Under the pieces are notes generated by a model. It saw only the letters and a program-made list of their open reading frames with translations, made no database searches and was not told where the DNA came from. The position numbers were made by a program, and so were the translations under genes. From contig JAZRMW010000063.1 of assembly GCA_045647865.1 (NCBI GenBank), forward strand, positions 124,001 to 188,000: 64,000 nt of DNA, given 5' to 3'. Shown here piece by piece: positions 51,802 to 60,692 of this stretch. The DNA comes from Phocaeicola_A sp045647865. Its GTDB lineage: Bacteria > Bacteroidota > Bacteroidia > Bacteroidales > Bacteroidaceae. Within the stretch, counting starts at the first letter, position 1. Each line of letters starts with the position of its first letter.

Positions 51802-53439
51802 TTACATCATACCCATGCCACCGCCCATTCCGGGAGCACCCATAGGCATATCCATCTTCTCTTCCTTCTTGTCAACAATCACGCACTCAGTAGTGAGGAA
51901 CATACCAGCGATAGAAGCTGCATTCTCCAAAGCTACGCGAGTTACCTTAGCGGGGTCAACCACACCGGCAGCGTGCATGTTCTCATACACATCCGTACGA
52001 GCATTGTAACCAAAGTCAGCCTTTCCTTCACGAACCTTTTGTACCACTACAGCACCTTCCTTACCAGCATTGTTCACAATCTGACGCAGAGGCTCTTCGA
52101 TAGCACGACGGATGATGGCGATACCAGTCTCCTCGTCTGCATTGTCACCCTTCAGGTTCTCCAACGCGTCGATGGCACGGATGTAGGTCACACCACCACC
52201 GGGCACGATACCCTCTTCGATGGCTGCGCGGGTAGCACAAAGAGCATCATCTACGCGGTCCTTCTTCTCTTTCATCTCTACTTCGCTGGCTGCACCTACG
52301 TAAAGAACGGCTACACCGCCCGACAACTTGGCCAGACGCTCTTGCAATTTCTCCTTATCGTAATCAGAAGTGGTGTTTTTGATTTCTGCCTTGATTTGGT
52401 TGATACGGTCTTGAATGTTTTCTTTAGCACCGGCGCCATTCACGATGGTAGTGTTGTCCTTGGACACAGTCACCTTGTCGCAAGTACCCAACATCTCGAT
52501 AGTTGCCTGCTCGAGTTTGAGACCCTTCTCTTCGCTGATTACCAAACCACCAGTCAAGATAGCGATATCTTCAAGCATAGCCTTACGACGGTCGCCAAAA
52601 CCGGGAGCCTTCACGGCACAAATCTTCAACTGACCACGCAGACGGTTCACTACGAGGGTAGTCAATGCTTCGCTATCTACATCCTCAGCAATCACCAACA
52701 AAGGACGACCGCTCTGTACGGCAGGTTCAAGAATAGGGAGGAATTCCTTGAGGTTGCTGATCTTCTTGTCATAGATAAGGATGTAAGGATGCTCCATGAC
52801 GCACTCCATCTTCTCAGTGTCAGTCACGAAGTAAGCTGACAAATAGCCACGGTCGAACTGCATACCCTCTACTACTCCGATAGTAGTATCTGTACCCTTA
52901 GCCTCCTCGATAGTGATGACACCATCTTTAGAAACCTTGCGCATAGCATCAGCAATGAGTTTACCGATAACGGGGTCGTTGTTGGCACTGATGGTTGCCA
53001 CCTGTTCAATCTTGTCATAGTTGTCACCCACCATCTCGGCCTGCTCGCGGATAGACTCCACCACCTTGGCTACAGCCTTGTCGATACCACGCTTAAGGTC
53101 CATAGGATTGGCTCCGGCAGTCACGTTCTTCAAACCTACATTCACGATAGACTGTGCCAAAACAGTAGCGGTAGTTGTACCGTCACCGGCATCGTCACCT
53201 GTCTTTGAGGCTACGCTCTTTACCAACTGTGCTCCAGTATTCTGGAAGGGGTCAGCCAACTCTATTTCTTTAGCAACAGTCACACCGTCCTTAGTAATGT
53301 GGGGAGCGCCGAACTTCTTTTCGATAATTACGTTACGACCTTTGGGACCGAGAGTTACTTTCACGGCATTTGCCAACTCGTCCACACCCTTTTTCAACTG
53401 GTCGCGGGCATCTATATTAAATAAAATTTCTTTTGCCAT
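51802..53439 (-). CDS. groEL: Chaperonin GroEL (60 kDa)
   Basis: ATP-driven folding chamber. The 545 residues begin MAKEILFNIDARDQLKKGV and include LGPKGRNVIIEKKFGAP, the ATP-site stretch GDGTTTATVLAQSIV (about 86-100), the apical domain, VVPGGGVTYIRAI-like GGG near 410, and the tail MDMPMGAPGMGGGMGMM. Ordinary and complete. It follows groES by 126 bp, a longer spacer than usual, which contains three copies of AGTTCAGA. Confidence 0.99.
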   Translation of the reverse strand: MAKEILFNIDARDQLKKGVDELANAVKVTLGPKGRNVIIEKKFGAPHITKDGVTVAKEIELADPFQNTGAQLVKSVASKTGDDAGDGTTTATVLAQSIVNVGLKNVTAGANPMDLKRGIDKAVAKVVESIREQAEMVGDNYDKIEQVATISANNDPVIGKLIADAMRKVSKDGVITIEEAKGTDTTIGVVEGMQFDRGYLSAYFVTDTEKMECVMEHPYILIYDKKISNLKEFLPILEPAVQSGRPLLVIAEDVDSEALTTLVVNRLRGQLKICAVKAPGFGDRRKAMLEDIAILTGGLVISEEKGLKLEQATIEMLGTCDKVTVSKDNTTIVNGAGAKENIQDRINQIKAEIKNTTSDYDKEKLQERLAKLSGGVAVLYVGAASEVEMKEKKDRVDDALCATRAAIEEGIVPGGGVTYIRAIDALENLKGDNADEETGIAIIRRAIEEPLRQIVNNAGKEGAVVVQKVREGKADFGYNARTDVYENMHAAGVVDPAKVTRVALENAASIAGMFLTTECVIVDKKEEKMDMPMGAPGMGGGMGMM

Positions 53440-53473
53440 AATTACATTTACTGTTTAATTCTTAAATTTCGGG

Positions 53474-53506
53474 AGTTCAGAAGTCAGGAGTTCAGAAGTT
53501 CAGACG
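53474..53506 (-). repeat. Triple AGTTCAGA words between groES and groEL
   Basis: AGTTCAGA at 53474, 53489 and 53497, with AGTCAGG at 53482, ending CG. Downstream (53550s) TTTGAACTTTGAAT-type sequence could pair weakly. The stretch is in the groES-groEL spacer, on the operon's RNA as the complement. Confidence 0.5.
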
Positions 53507-53565
53507 ATAGTATTGCTTACCCGGCAGAATCCTTTGAACTTTGAATCTTAAACTTTGAACCGTCA

Positions 53566-53838
53566 TTATCCTATCACCGCAAGTACGTCGCTCTGACGCA
53601 TGATGAGGTATTTCTTTCCTTCCAATTCCAATTCGGTGCCTGAGTACTTGCCATAGAGGACAGTGTCACCCACCTTGAGAATCATCTCTTCGTCCTTGGT
53701 GCCATTACCTACGGCCACAACTTCACCCTGAAGGGGTTTCTCTTTCGCTGTATCGGGGATGATGATACCACCGATAGTCTTTTCTTCTGCAGGAGCGGGC
53801 AAGATAAGCACCCGGTCTGCCAACGGTTTAATGTTCAT
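53566..53838 (-). CDS. groES: Co-chaperonin GroES (10 kDa)
   Basis: Lid of the GroEL chamber. 90 residues: MNIKPLADRVLILPAPAEEK with the mobile loop KTIGGIIIPDTAKEKP (about 20-35), then GEVVAVGNG and ILKVGDTVLYGKYSGTELELEGKKYLIMRQSDVLAVIG. Ordinary. First gene of groES-groEL, with an operator-like palindrome 34-74 bp upstream of its start and no CIRCE element. Confidence 0.98.
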   Translation of the reverse strand: MNIKPLADRVLILPAPAEEKTIGGIIIPDTAKEKPLQGEVVAVGNGTKDEEMILKVGDTVLYGKYSGTELELEGKKYLIMRQSDVLAVIG

Positions 53839-53871
53839 AAATCTTTCGTTTTATGTTTTAGTTTATATAAT

Positions 53872-53912
53872 TTATTCCTATCATGTCACATCTGCGACAT
53901 CAATAGGAATAA
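53872..53912 (-). promoter_or_regulatory. Operator-like palindrome upstream of groES
   Basis: TTATTCCTAT (53872-53881) is perfectly inverted at 53903-53912; inside it TGTC and GACA (53884-53887, 53896-53899) are also inverted. It lies 34-74 bp upstream of the groES start. It is not CIRCE (TTAGCACTC-N9-GAGTGCTAA). Confidence 0.5.
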
Positions 53913-54011
53913 CGAAAAGCGTGCCAAAATGTTGTACCAACCATTTTCTGACACAATTTCATCACTTCAAAACAGATTGGCCATTTCACTTCTGCCAAAA
54001 TGACACAAGCG

Positions 54012-54539
54012 TCACTGCTCGACATACACCAGACGTGACAGGTCATAGCCTCGTCTGCGCAAGGAACCCAAAATCTGCTTCAATTGCCACTGCGGCATAT
54101 CGGGATTACGGGAAAGTATCCACAAGTACTTGTCCGTGCTGCTGCCTATGACCGCATACTGATACTCCTCCCCCAACTCCAATACATAATAGTCGGAGTA
54201 GAACCAAAGGAAGAAGGAAACCTCCAGGCGTCCCGGATATTTCACAGGGTCAGGTTGTCTCGCCTTACCGACGATATCCTTCGGCTTTCCATCCTTCAAT
54301 CCACGGTTCACCACCCTGATTTTCCCATCGGGTTGCAGCGTATATTCCGCAGTCACATGAGTCATCCCCCGCTCAAAGCGATGTTCGTAACGCGCAATTT
54401 CATACCACTTCCCCATGAAGCGCTCCACATCCAACTGTTTCACCGTAGAGGTATTTATCTTCTCTGAATTATCCCCTCTACACGTTGTCCCCGTCAGTAA
54501 CCCGGCCAACGAAAGAACCCATACATAAAAACGATTCAT
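54012..54539 (-). CDS. Lipocalin (Blc-type) lipoprotein
   Basis: Small barrel protein of the bacterial lipocalin family, bound to the outer membrane and able to hold lipids. Start 54539 (MNRFYVWVLSLAGLL) gives a signal peptide with lipobox Cys20 (LLTGTTC); an ATG at 54548 and a longer open frame to 54665 also exist. The structurally conserved region FMGKWYEIARYEHRFERG holds the G-x-W motif; NRGLKDGK and WILSRNPDMPQW are also Blc-like. 175 residues, normal. Cyclophilin ends 126 bp upstream, leaving room for a promoter. Confidence 0.9.
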   Translation of the reverse strand: MNRFYVWVLSLAGLLTGTTCRGDNSEKINTSTVKQLDVERFMGKWYEIARYEHRFERGMTHVTAEYTLQPDGKIRVVNRGLKDGKPKDIVGKARQPDPVKYPGRLEVSFFLWFYSDYYVLELGEEYQYAVIGSSTDKYLWILSRNPDMPQWQLKQILGSLRRRGYDLSRLVYVEQ

Positions 54540-54665
54540 TTTCAACATAACCAATACCTTATTGTATATGAGGAAAACAGATTTGGGGAATAAAATGTTT
54601 ATAGAATCAATCACTTCTGGAGAGGCTGCAGAATACCCTTCGTTCAAAGGGAAGAAACAGTTCAA

Positions 54666-55352
54666 CTATTCTTCCTTCACCACCGTAGCACGAATGATAC
54701 GTATATCTTCTATGGGACGGTCATTCTCGTCAGTAGGAACAGCTTGAATGGATTTGACAATATCCAACCCTTCCACCACACGGCCAAAGACCGTATATTG
54801 TCCATCCAAATGCGGAACACCCCCATTATTTTCGTATGCCAATCGTACGCGGTCAGTATAGCGGGCTTCACCCTGAGTCATAGCTTTCACTTGAGCCTCT
54901 ATGGGTTTCAACTCCTGAGGCATATAGGTCCGTCCCGTAACAATGAAGAATTGCGAACCACTGGAGGCACGATCGGGATTCACCTCATCAGGTTCACGAG
55001 CCATAGACAGCATTCCACGCTGATGGAAGAATTTAGGAAATCTGATTTCAGCCGGTACGGTATGCTCCGTTTTACCAGTTCCCAACAATTCACCAGGCTT
55101 AGCATGGCGTGAATCGGGATCACCCATCTGAATGACAAATTCATAAACTGCGCGATGAACCAATAAACTGTCATAAAATCCCTCGTTCACCAACTTCATA
55201 AAATTGTCGCGATGTAGTGGAGTTTCGTTAAACAATTCAACGCGGAAATTCCCGGCAGTAGTTTCAAACAGCACTTCCACCTTTTTCTCCTTCTTGCCCT
55301 GCACGCTCATGCACAACAAGACCATACACACCATTAACAATAATCTTTTCAT
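54666..55352 (-). CDS. Exported cyclophilin-type peptidyl-prolyl isomerase
   Basis: 228 residues. A signal peptide (LLLMVCMVLLCMSVQGK) is followed by a cyclophilin domain: FETTAGNFRVELFNETPLHRDNFMKLV, DSLLVHRAVYEFVIQMGDP, and SGSQFFIVTGRTY with the catalytic-region Gln-Phe-Phe, then GQYTVFGRVVEGLDIV. An insertion (about 125-180) is typical of Bacteroidetes members. The catalytic Arg of the textbook H-R-x-x-x-x-F stretch is kept in VHRAVYEFV. It acts in the periplasm on exported proteins. Promoter TACCTTTG at 55379-55386. Confidence 0.92.
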   Translation of the reverse strand: MKRLLLMVCMVLLCMSVQGKKEKKVEVLFETTAGNFRVELFNETPLHRDNFMKLVNEGFYDSLLVHRAVYEFVIQMGDPDSRHAKPGELLGTGKTEHTVPAEIRFPKFFHQRGMLSMAREPDEVNPDRASSGSQFFIVTGRTYMPQELKPIEAQVKAMTQGEARYTDRVRLAYENNGGVPHLDGQYTVFGRVVEGLDIVKSIQAVPTDENDRPIEDIRIIRATVVKEE

Positions 55353-55378
55353 AAACCTTCAAACGTATTGTTTCGGTG

Positions 55379-55386
55379 CAAAGGTA
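55379..55386 (-). promoter_or_regulatory. Cyclophilin -7 box
   Basis: TACCTTTG on the minus strand, an exact TAnnTTTG match, about 27 bp upstream of the start codon. Confidence 0.5.
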
Positions 55387-55470
55387 ATGAATGACAAACG
55401 AAAAAACAAGAAATTGTACAATCTTATATACAAATAAATAGGAATACAATACCTATTCCCACATGCAAGA

Positions 55471-55511
55471 ATCTCTTGCCATCCATTGGAATGTTAAGGA
55501 TGACAAGAGAT
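55471..55511 (-). terminator. Terminator of the OmpA-family gene
   Basis: ATCTCTTGCCATCC (55471-55484) pairs with GGATGACAAGAGAT (55498-55511) with one mismatch, 29 bp past the OmpA-family stop. Confidence 0.7.
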
Positions 55512-55539
55512 CTCATTAAAACATTGGCTCATGAACTAA

Positions 55540-56658
55540 TCACTGCATCGTGATAATCACACGGCGATTATAAGAATCGGGTTGTAAGGTATCTACTCCA
55601 CCCTTGCCTTCTACCACCATTCGGTTACGGTTGATGCCCATCTTCTCAAGAGCAGCTGCCACAGTCTCTGCACGCTTGAGTGAAAGGGTCTGATTGTAAG
55701 TTGCATCCCCTGTTGCACTATCGGCATAACCCACAATATGTATCTTGGATTCGCTTTCCTTGGCGGCATCAGCAATAGCCTGTAAATTTACAGTTTCTTT
55801 GGAAGAAGCCATTTCTGAGGAGCCGATATTGAAGAATACGGACTGAGGGATACTAGGAATCGTATTCTGATAAACCGTCTGGGTTTTCACCACTTCGCGA
55901 GGTTTCTGCGCCAATTGGTTCTTGAGCTGGTTATTTTCAGCCTGTTGCTCAGCCAAAACAGCATTCAAAGCATCGAGCTGAGCCATATTCAAAGCCATTA
56001 TATCATCCACATCAGGAGTTGGTTGGAATCCTGTTTTACCTAAGTTGAATGTGATACCCGCTGAAAAGTTCATATAACGGTTGTAACTTTCATTAAACTT
56101 AAGCATCTTTCCATGACGGTCAGCCATAAAAAGGGCTGCTTCCAGATAAAGGCTCATGCGCTGATTCAACCGCCAATTGCTCTGCAAACCAATGTCCATA
56201 CCCGAGTTTCCACCAATAAAGGCCATACCTGCAAAGGGTATCACATTCCACACTCGAGAATCACTGTATCCACAAAGCATATTGCTGAGATTGAACATGG
56301 CCTCGGCACGATAGACACGCTGGTCCATACTCTTACCTTCATAAGCACCATCCAAACCATTGAATTTCAAACGAAGGGCCAATCCTGGAGTAAACCACTT
56401 ACCTACTGCCACATCAAATCCCCAACGGCCATAGTTCTCATCGAAAAAGAGGTCTGACCAATTCTTGTCTCCATGACGGATTCCTGACGTAAAACCACCA
56501 CCGACACTGACAAACCAGTTGTTCCAGAACTTGTTGGTACTGACACGATAAGGTTCCACAGGCACTTCCATAATTTCCAGGGTCTCCATCGTCTGCTGAG
56601 CCATAGCACCACCTACAGACATGCTGGCAATAGCCAACGCACACATCATTTTTTTCAT
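55540..56658 (-). CDS. OmpA-family outer-membrane protein
   Basis: Anchors the outer membrane to peptidoglycan. The start at 56658 (MKKMMCALAIASMSVGGAMAQ, a signal peptide) is preceded by GGTAAAAAG; an upstream frame to 56694 adds 12 residues not of signal type. The N-terminal barrel (about 35-235) is followed by a short coiled coil (DALNAVLAEQQAENNQLKNQ) and an OmpA C-terminal domain (about 270-372, VGYADSATGDATYNQTLSLKRA; NRRVIITM) that binds diaminopimelate. 372 residues. Stands alone downstream of mutL, 80 bp away. Confidence 0.92.
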   Translation of the reverse strand: MKKMMCALAIASMSVGGAMAQQTMETLEIMEVPVEPYRVSTNKFWNNWFVSVGGGFTSGIRHGDKNWSDLFFDENYGRWGFDVAVGKWFTPGLALRLKFNGLDGAYEGKSMDQRVYRAEAMFNLSNMLCGYSDSRVWNVIPFAGMAFIGGNSGMDIGLQSNWRLNQRMSLYLEAALFMADRHGKMLKFNESYNRYMNFSAGITFNLGKTGFQPTPDVDDIMALNMAQLDALNAVLAEQQAENNQLKNQLAQKPREVVKTQTVYQNTIPSIPQSVFFNIGSSEMASSKETVNLQAIADAAKESESKIHIVGYADSATGDATYNQTLSLKRAETVAAALEKMGINRNRMVVEGKGGVDTLQPDSYNRRVIITMQ

Positions 56659-56738
56659 AATCTTTTTACCTTTTAATAAATCATTATATTGCATTCATAT
56701 GTCATTTGAATGGTATAACATCCATTAAAGGAAAAAGT

Positions 56739-58643
56739 TCAGAAACGCTTTTCTATTTCATCCAAAGTAATGACAGAAAGCACCGTCTGTCCGTCAGGAG
56801 TATATCCGGGAGTAGAACAGGCAAAAAGAGAAGCCACCAATTCATCCATCTCAGCAGCTGACAATATCTGACCATACACAATGGCTGCCGAACGGGCCAA
56901 TGAAAGAGCCACAGCCGTACGTACCTCCGCCCCTACTTCACCACAGCCTTCACGCTCAATGGCAGAAGTAACCATGCGATGAACCAATGCTACAGCATCT
57001 ACACCCTCTGTACCAGCAGGTATGGCACTCACCGAATAACTGCCTCCGCCCAAGGGGGAAAGGTCAAAACCTACAGCCTGCAAATCGGATAGAATGGTCT
57101 GCAACATCGCATCTTCAGCTGCTGTCAGCTGCAACAATTCAGGAAAAAGCATTCCTTGAGACACTCCACCGGATGACTCCATCTGACGGACATAGCGTTC
57201 GAAAAGAATCCGTACATGTGCCCGATGCTGGTCAATCAACATCAAACCACTCTTGACTGACGTAGCAATATACCGTCCCTTAAACTGATAATGTCCTGCG
57301 AAAGAAGGTGTCTCTGTAGAATCGGATGAAACTGCAGAAGGAAACAACTGGGGAGATTCTATCTTTTCGTCCATCGATGATATGGCCGAAGTATATACCT
57401 CTTCTAACGCATGAGATGTTTCATCTGTCCCCAATGCCGAAGGACGCTGCAAACCGCTATAGGCCGCTTCCCAATCAATCGGAGTACGACGATATGAAGT
57501 CCCTCCACCTGAAACAGATGAAGGAGAAGAAGCACTTTCAAAAGGATTGAACGAAGGATTGAATTTTACTTGCGGAAGTTCGGTAGGCAATACGGATTCA
57601 GGAACAGGTATATCCGGTCTTCCCTCAGTATCGAAGTCTATCGAAGGAACTCCGCCGAAACGCCCCAATGTCTCACGGACTGCGGCCGAAAGTATCTGCC
57701 AAATGGCCTGTTCATTTTCAAACTTTATCTCAGTTTTCGTCGGATGAATATTTACATCGATATCAGCAGGTTCTACCTCCATATAAATAAAGTAAGACAC
57801 TTGCTCTCCTGCAGGAACCAACGGTTCGTAGGCTTCCATGATTGCCCGATGGAAATAGGGATGGCGCATGTACCGACCATTGACAAAGAAATATTGGTGT
57901 GCCCCCTTCTTACGCGAAGACTCGGGTTTGCCTACATAACCGGACACTTTCACCAAAGTCGTTTCTACTTCTACCGTCAGGAGCTGTTCATTCAGTTTTT
58001 TACCGAATACGTTCATCAGTCTCATGCGGACAGAAGCAACCGGCAAACGATACAGTTCATTGTCATTATGATGTACCGTAAACGATACATCCGGATGAAC
58101 CAATACAATACGGTCAATCTCCGTCAAAATATTATTCAGTTCTGTCTGATTGGATTTCAAGAACTTACGGCGGGCAGGAACATTAAAAAACAGATTTTTC
58201 ACCGAAAAATCCGCACCTTTGGGACATGATACCGGTTCCATTCCTTCCACTTTGGATCCTGAAATCTGCACCGATATACCTAACTCATCTTCTGCACGAC
58301 GAGTACGGAGTTCCACTTGGGCCACTGCAGCAATCGAAGGCAATGCCTCACCACGAAACCCCATTGTTGTCAATGCAAACAAATCGGATGCTTGACGTAT
58401 CTTGGAAGTAGCATGACGTTCAAATGCCTGACGGGCATCAGTAGCCGACATTCCACATCCATCATCTATCACCCGGATACAGGTTTTTCCGGCATCTGTC
58501 AGCAGAATATCCACATGATGTGCTCCGGCATCTATCGAATTTTCCACCAATTCTTTGATAACCGATGCCGGACGCTGCACCACTTCACCTGCAGCAATCT
58601 GATTAGCCACAGAATCAGGCAATAACTTTATGACATCACTCAT
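56739..58643 (-). CDS. mutL: DNA mismatch repair protein MutL
   Basis: 634 residues. N-terminal GHKL ATPase: catalytic Glu32 region in KELVENSIDAG, DDGCGM (61-65), TMGFRGEALPSIAAVA (93-108) and the SVKNLFFNVPARRKFL stretch. Linker about 340-440 is variable. The C-terminal domain carries LIDQHRAHVRILFERY where endonuclease MutL has DQHAxxExxxxE, and CSTPGYTPDGQTV where the CPHGRP-type motif stands. Whether it nicks DNA is therefore uncertain. Last gene of the outer-membrane cluster, 26 bp after the 97-residue gene. Confidence 0.94.
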   Translation of the reverse strand: MSDVIKLLPDSVANQIAAGEVVQRPASVIKELVENSIDAGAHHVDILLTDAGKTCIRVIDDGCGMSATDARQAFERHATSKIRQASDLFALTTMGFRGEALPSIAAVAQVELRTRRAEDELGISVQISGSKVEGMEPVSCPKGADFSVKNLFFNVPARRKFLKSNQTELNNILTEIDRIVLVHPDVSFTVHHNDNELYRLPVASVRMRLMNVFGKKLNEQLLTVEVETTLVKVSGYVGKPESSRKKGAHQYFFVNGRYMRHPYFHRAIMEAYEPLVPAGEQVSYFIYMEVEPADIDVNIHPTKTEIKFENEQAIWQILSAAVRETLGRFGGVPSIDFDTEGRPDIPVPESVLPTELPQVKFNPSFNPFESASSPSSVSGGGTSYRRTPIDWEAAYSGLQRPSALGTDETSHALEEVYTSAISSMDEKIESPQLFPSAVSSDSTETPSFAGHYQFKGRYIATSVKSGLMLIDQHRAHVRILFERYVRQMESSGGVSQGMLFPELLQLTAAEDAMLQTILSDLQAVGFDLSPLGGGSYSVSAIPAGTEGVDAVALVHRMVTSAIEREGCGEVGAEVRTAVALSLARSAAIVYGQILSAAEMDELVASLFACSTPGYTPDGQTVLSVITLDEIEKRF

Positions 58644-58669
58644 ACATTCTACAAAATCTATTCAATCCC

Positions 58670-58963
58670 TCAAAAGCCAAATTCACCTGTCACCAAAAAA
58701 TGAAGAATAAAGAACATTACAGCCAAAAGTATGAGCAATGTACCATATCCCAAGACCTTACGGCCTTTACGACGTTTCAAATGTTTGGTAGATTCGACGA
58801 AACTTCCACGAATACGCTCTGCATACCCAACCTCTTTGGGAGGCAGCATTCCCAAATCACGCTTGGCATTCTCCTCTATTTTCTGGAGTTTTTCCTTACG
58901 TTCGTTTACATATATCCATTGATGCTGGAAGCCACGTGGCTTCTTTTGTGAAAAGAATCCCAT
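58670..58963 (-). CDS. 97-residue tail-anchored membrane protein
   Basis: A cytoplasmic basic/acidic region (KKPRGFQHQWIYVNERKEKL, then LGMLPPKEVGYAERIRGSFV) with one C-terminal membrane helix LGYGTLLILLAVMFFILHFLV. It lies between the OstA-like gene and mutL with short gaps on both sides (30 and 26 bp), so it is a real member of the operon. From memory a small protein here is usual in Bacteroidales. Function unknown. Confidence 0.8.
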   Translation of the reverse strand: MGFFSQKKPRGFQHQWIYVNERKEKLQKIEENAKRDLGMLPPKEVGYAERIRGSFVESTKHLKRRKGRKVLGYGTLLILLAVMFFILHFLVTGEFGF

Positions 58964-58993
58964 CTCTTTATCTTTTATTCATTTATAACCTAA

Positions 58994-60649
58994 CTAATCC
59001 AAAGTTGGCAACGGAACCTCTTGACGGACAATTTTCTTCAACTGTTCTTCGGCCTTCTTGCCACGCGGATGGAATATATCCAACTTGTTCTTCGGACGCA
59101 TATGGGACAACCATACAAAATTCTCAAGTTTCATCTTCTGAGGATCCAACAGGAACATGGGTGTAAAGGAGCCTGTCGGTTTGGTAATGAAAACGATACG
59201 TTCCATCTTGCCATCCTTCCGATAAAGATTCAGTTTACTGGCTTCAATGAAGTTCATGCCCATCATTACGCTATCCTCATCCTCCGGATAAAAAATAGAC
59301 TGAACATTTCCTGTCACCTCAGCCTTGTAGATATCTGTGCCATTGAAATAGAACTTCATCTCACGTCCGGCCACTTGATTGTAATGAATCGAATCCTTTT
59401 GCTCCACCGTCAGTGCCTGATTGATGATATGTGCCCAATCTACGGTACTGTCGTTCATATAAACCTTGATTTCCTCGCCCAACAGTTGCTGACCGGCATT
59501 CCACAATACCGGGTCATAATACATGGTAAGGCATGAATCTACCGAATTGAATACCAAAGAATCACATGCACCCTGTATATCCGTACGATAAAAACGAACC
59601 TGCCGATGGGCCTGCATCTGACGATACATCGAATCCGTATCCATGAAGAATGTCACCAATTTCAATGTATCAGCATGCATAAAAAGGCTGTCCCCTTGAG
59701 AGTATTCAATGGCCAGAGCACTGTCTGTAGCAAACGCATATCCGGTAATCTCGTTGGAGTAGCAATATTCGCCCAATAGTATGACTTTGTCCAACGTATC
59801 GTGCATTTCCACATTCCCGAAAGCCTCACCATATTTCATCGTCTCGTTATAGAAGATACTATCCCCAACCAACCGGTTGCTCTTGTTTGTCAAAACCGAA
59901 CGGTCGAGCAGATAGGCTTTCCGCTCGGCAGTATTATAGAATCCTGACTCGGAATAGATATAACTCTCGCCACTCTCGATATCCGAAGGACCAACAATAT
60001 TAGCCACTCTGGTCACGGTACTATAACACAAAGTATCGGATACAAGTGTAAACTGAGGGTTTACCAACTCAACATCATAATTGAATACTGCCATCTTGGT
60101 TTGCGGACTGTACTCACCCCATTCAGAAGACAAAACGTTCGTAGAATCCTCCAAAGTTCCACCATTGAAATAGTAACCCAGATTACGGGGGCGGTCATAG
60201 TTCAGACTGTCTGTAAGCAACACGACACTACGGTTCTCCATACGGACATTGTGACGGACCCGTACCAGGCGGGAATCGCCGTCGTAATCCAGATAATCAC
60301 CATACAGGAAAAGGGTATCTCCCTGATTCATGCGTACATTTCCAAATGCTTCAAAATAGTTCCGGTCATTATAATTATACGCCGTGTCGCAACTCATATA
60401 GATACTATCATACAGGAACTCTACATTACCTATCAACATCTGCAGGTTCTTGTTTGAGGAACGCTGAACTGTACGGTCGGCATGAAGCAATGTCACCTTC
60501 ATCGGTTTCTTTTCTCCTTCTACCATCTGTGTTTGTCCAGCTGGCATTTGAGTTCCTGCCAACAGACCTACACCCAACAAACAGCAGAACAGGGCCAACA
60601 GTCCCCTGTGCCCTGATACCTTTTGCTTATTTCCGGCTCTATTTGTCAT
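58994..60649 (-). CDS. OstA-like protein (LptA/LptD N-terminal domain family)
   Basis: 551 residues. The N-terminal hydrophobic segment GLLALFCCLLGVGLLAG is followed by repeated beta strands of the LptA jelly-roll type: VEFLYDSIYMSCDTAYNYND, YFEAFGNVRMNQGDTLFLYG, VGDSIFYNETMKYGEAFGNV. Those GNVxM and GD motifs recur about six times to residue 480. OstA-like proteins shuttle LPS to the outer membrane, and this longer Bacteroidetes form is likely periplasmic. The C-terminus turns basic (HPRGKKAEEQLKKIV). It follows the SurA-like gene by 43 bp. Confidence 0.85.
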   Translation of the reverse strand: MTNRAGNKQKVSGHRGLLALFCCLLGVGLLAGTQMPAGQTQMVEGEKKPMKVTLLHADRTVQRSSNKNLQMLIGNVEFLYDSIYMSCDTAYNYNDRNYFEAFGNVRMNQGDTLFLYGDYLDYDGDSRLVRVRHNVRMENRSVVLLTDSLNYDRPRNLGYYFNGGTLEDSTNVLSSEWGEYSPQTKMAVFNYDVELVNPQFTLVSDTLCYSTVTRVANIVGPSDIESGESYIYSESGFYNTAERKAYLLDRSVLTNKSNRLVGDSIFYNETMKYGEAFGNVEMHDTLDKVILLGEYCYSNEITGYAFATDSALAIEYSQGDSLFMHADTLKLVTFFMDTDSMYRQMQAHRQVRFYRTDIQGACDSLVFNSVDSCLTMYYDPVLWNAGQQLLGEEIKVYMNDSTVDWAHIINQALTVEQKDSIHYNQVAGREMKFYFNGTDIYKAEVTGNVQSIFYPEDEDSVMMGMNFIEASKLNLYRKDGKMERIVFITKPTGSFTPMFLLDPQKMKLENFVWLSHMRPKNKLDIFHPRGKKAEEQLKKIVRQEVPLPTLD

Positions 60650-60692
60650 ATTCTTATTTTAACCTCCAGAAGAAAATGGAAAAAAGATTATA

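Noticed and set aside
53912..53926. Sigma-54 promoter for groES
   Set aside because: Minus-strand TGGCACG fits the -24 element, but the -12 position reads TCGT and not TTGC.
53840..54011. CIRCE (HrcA) operator before groES
   Set aside because: No TTAGCACTC-N9-GAGTGCTAA in the 170 bp upstream; the palindrome seen is different.
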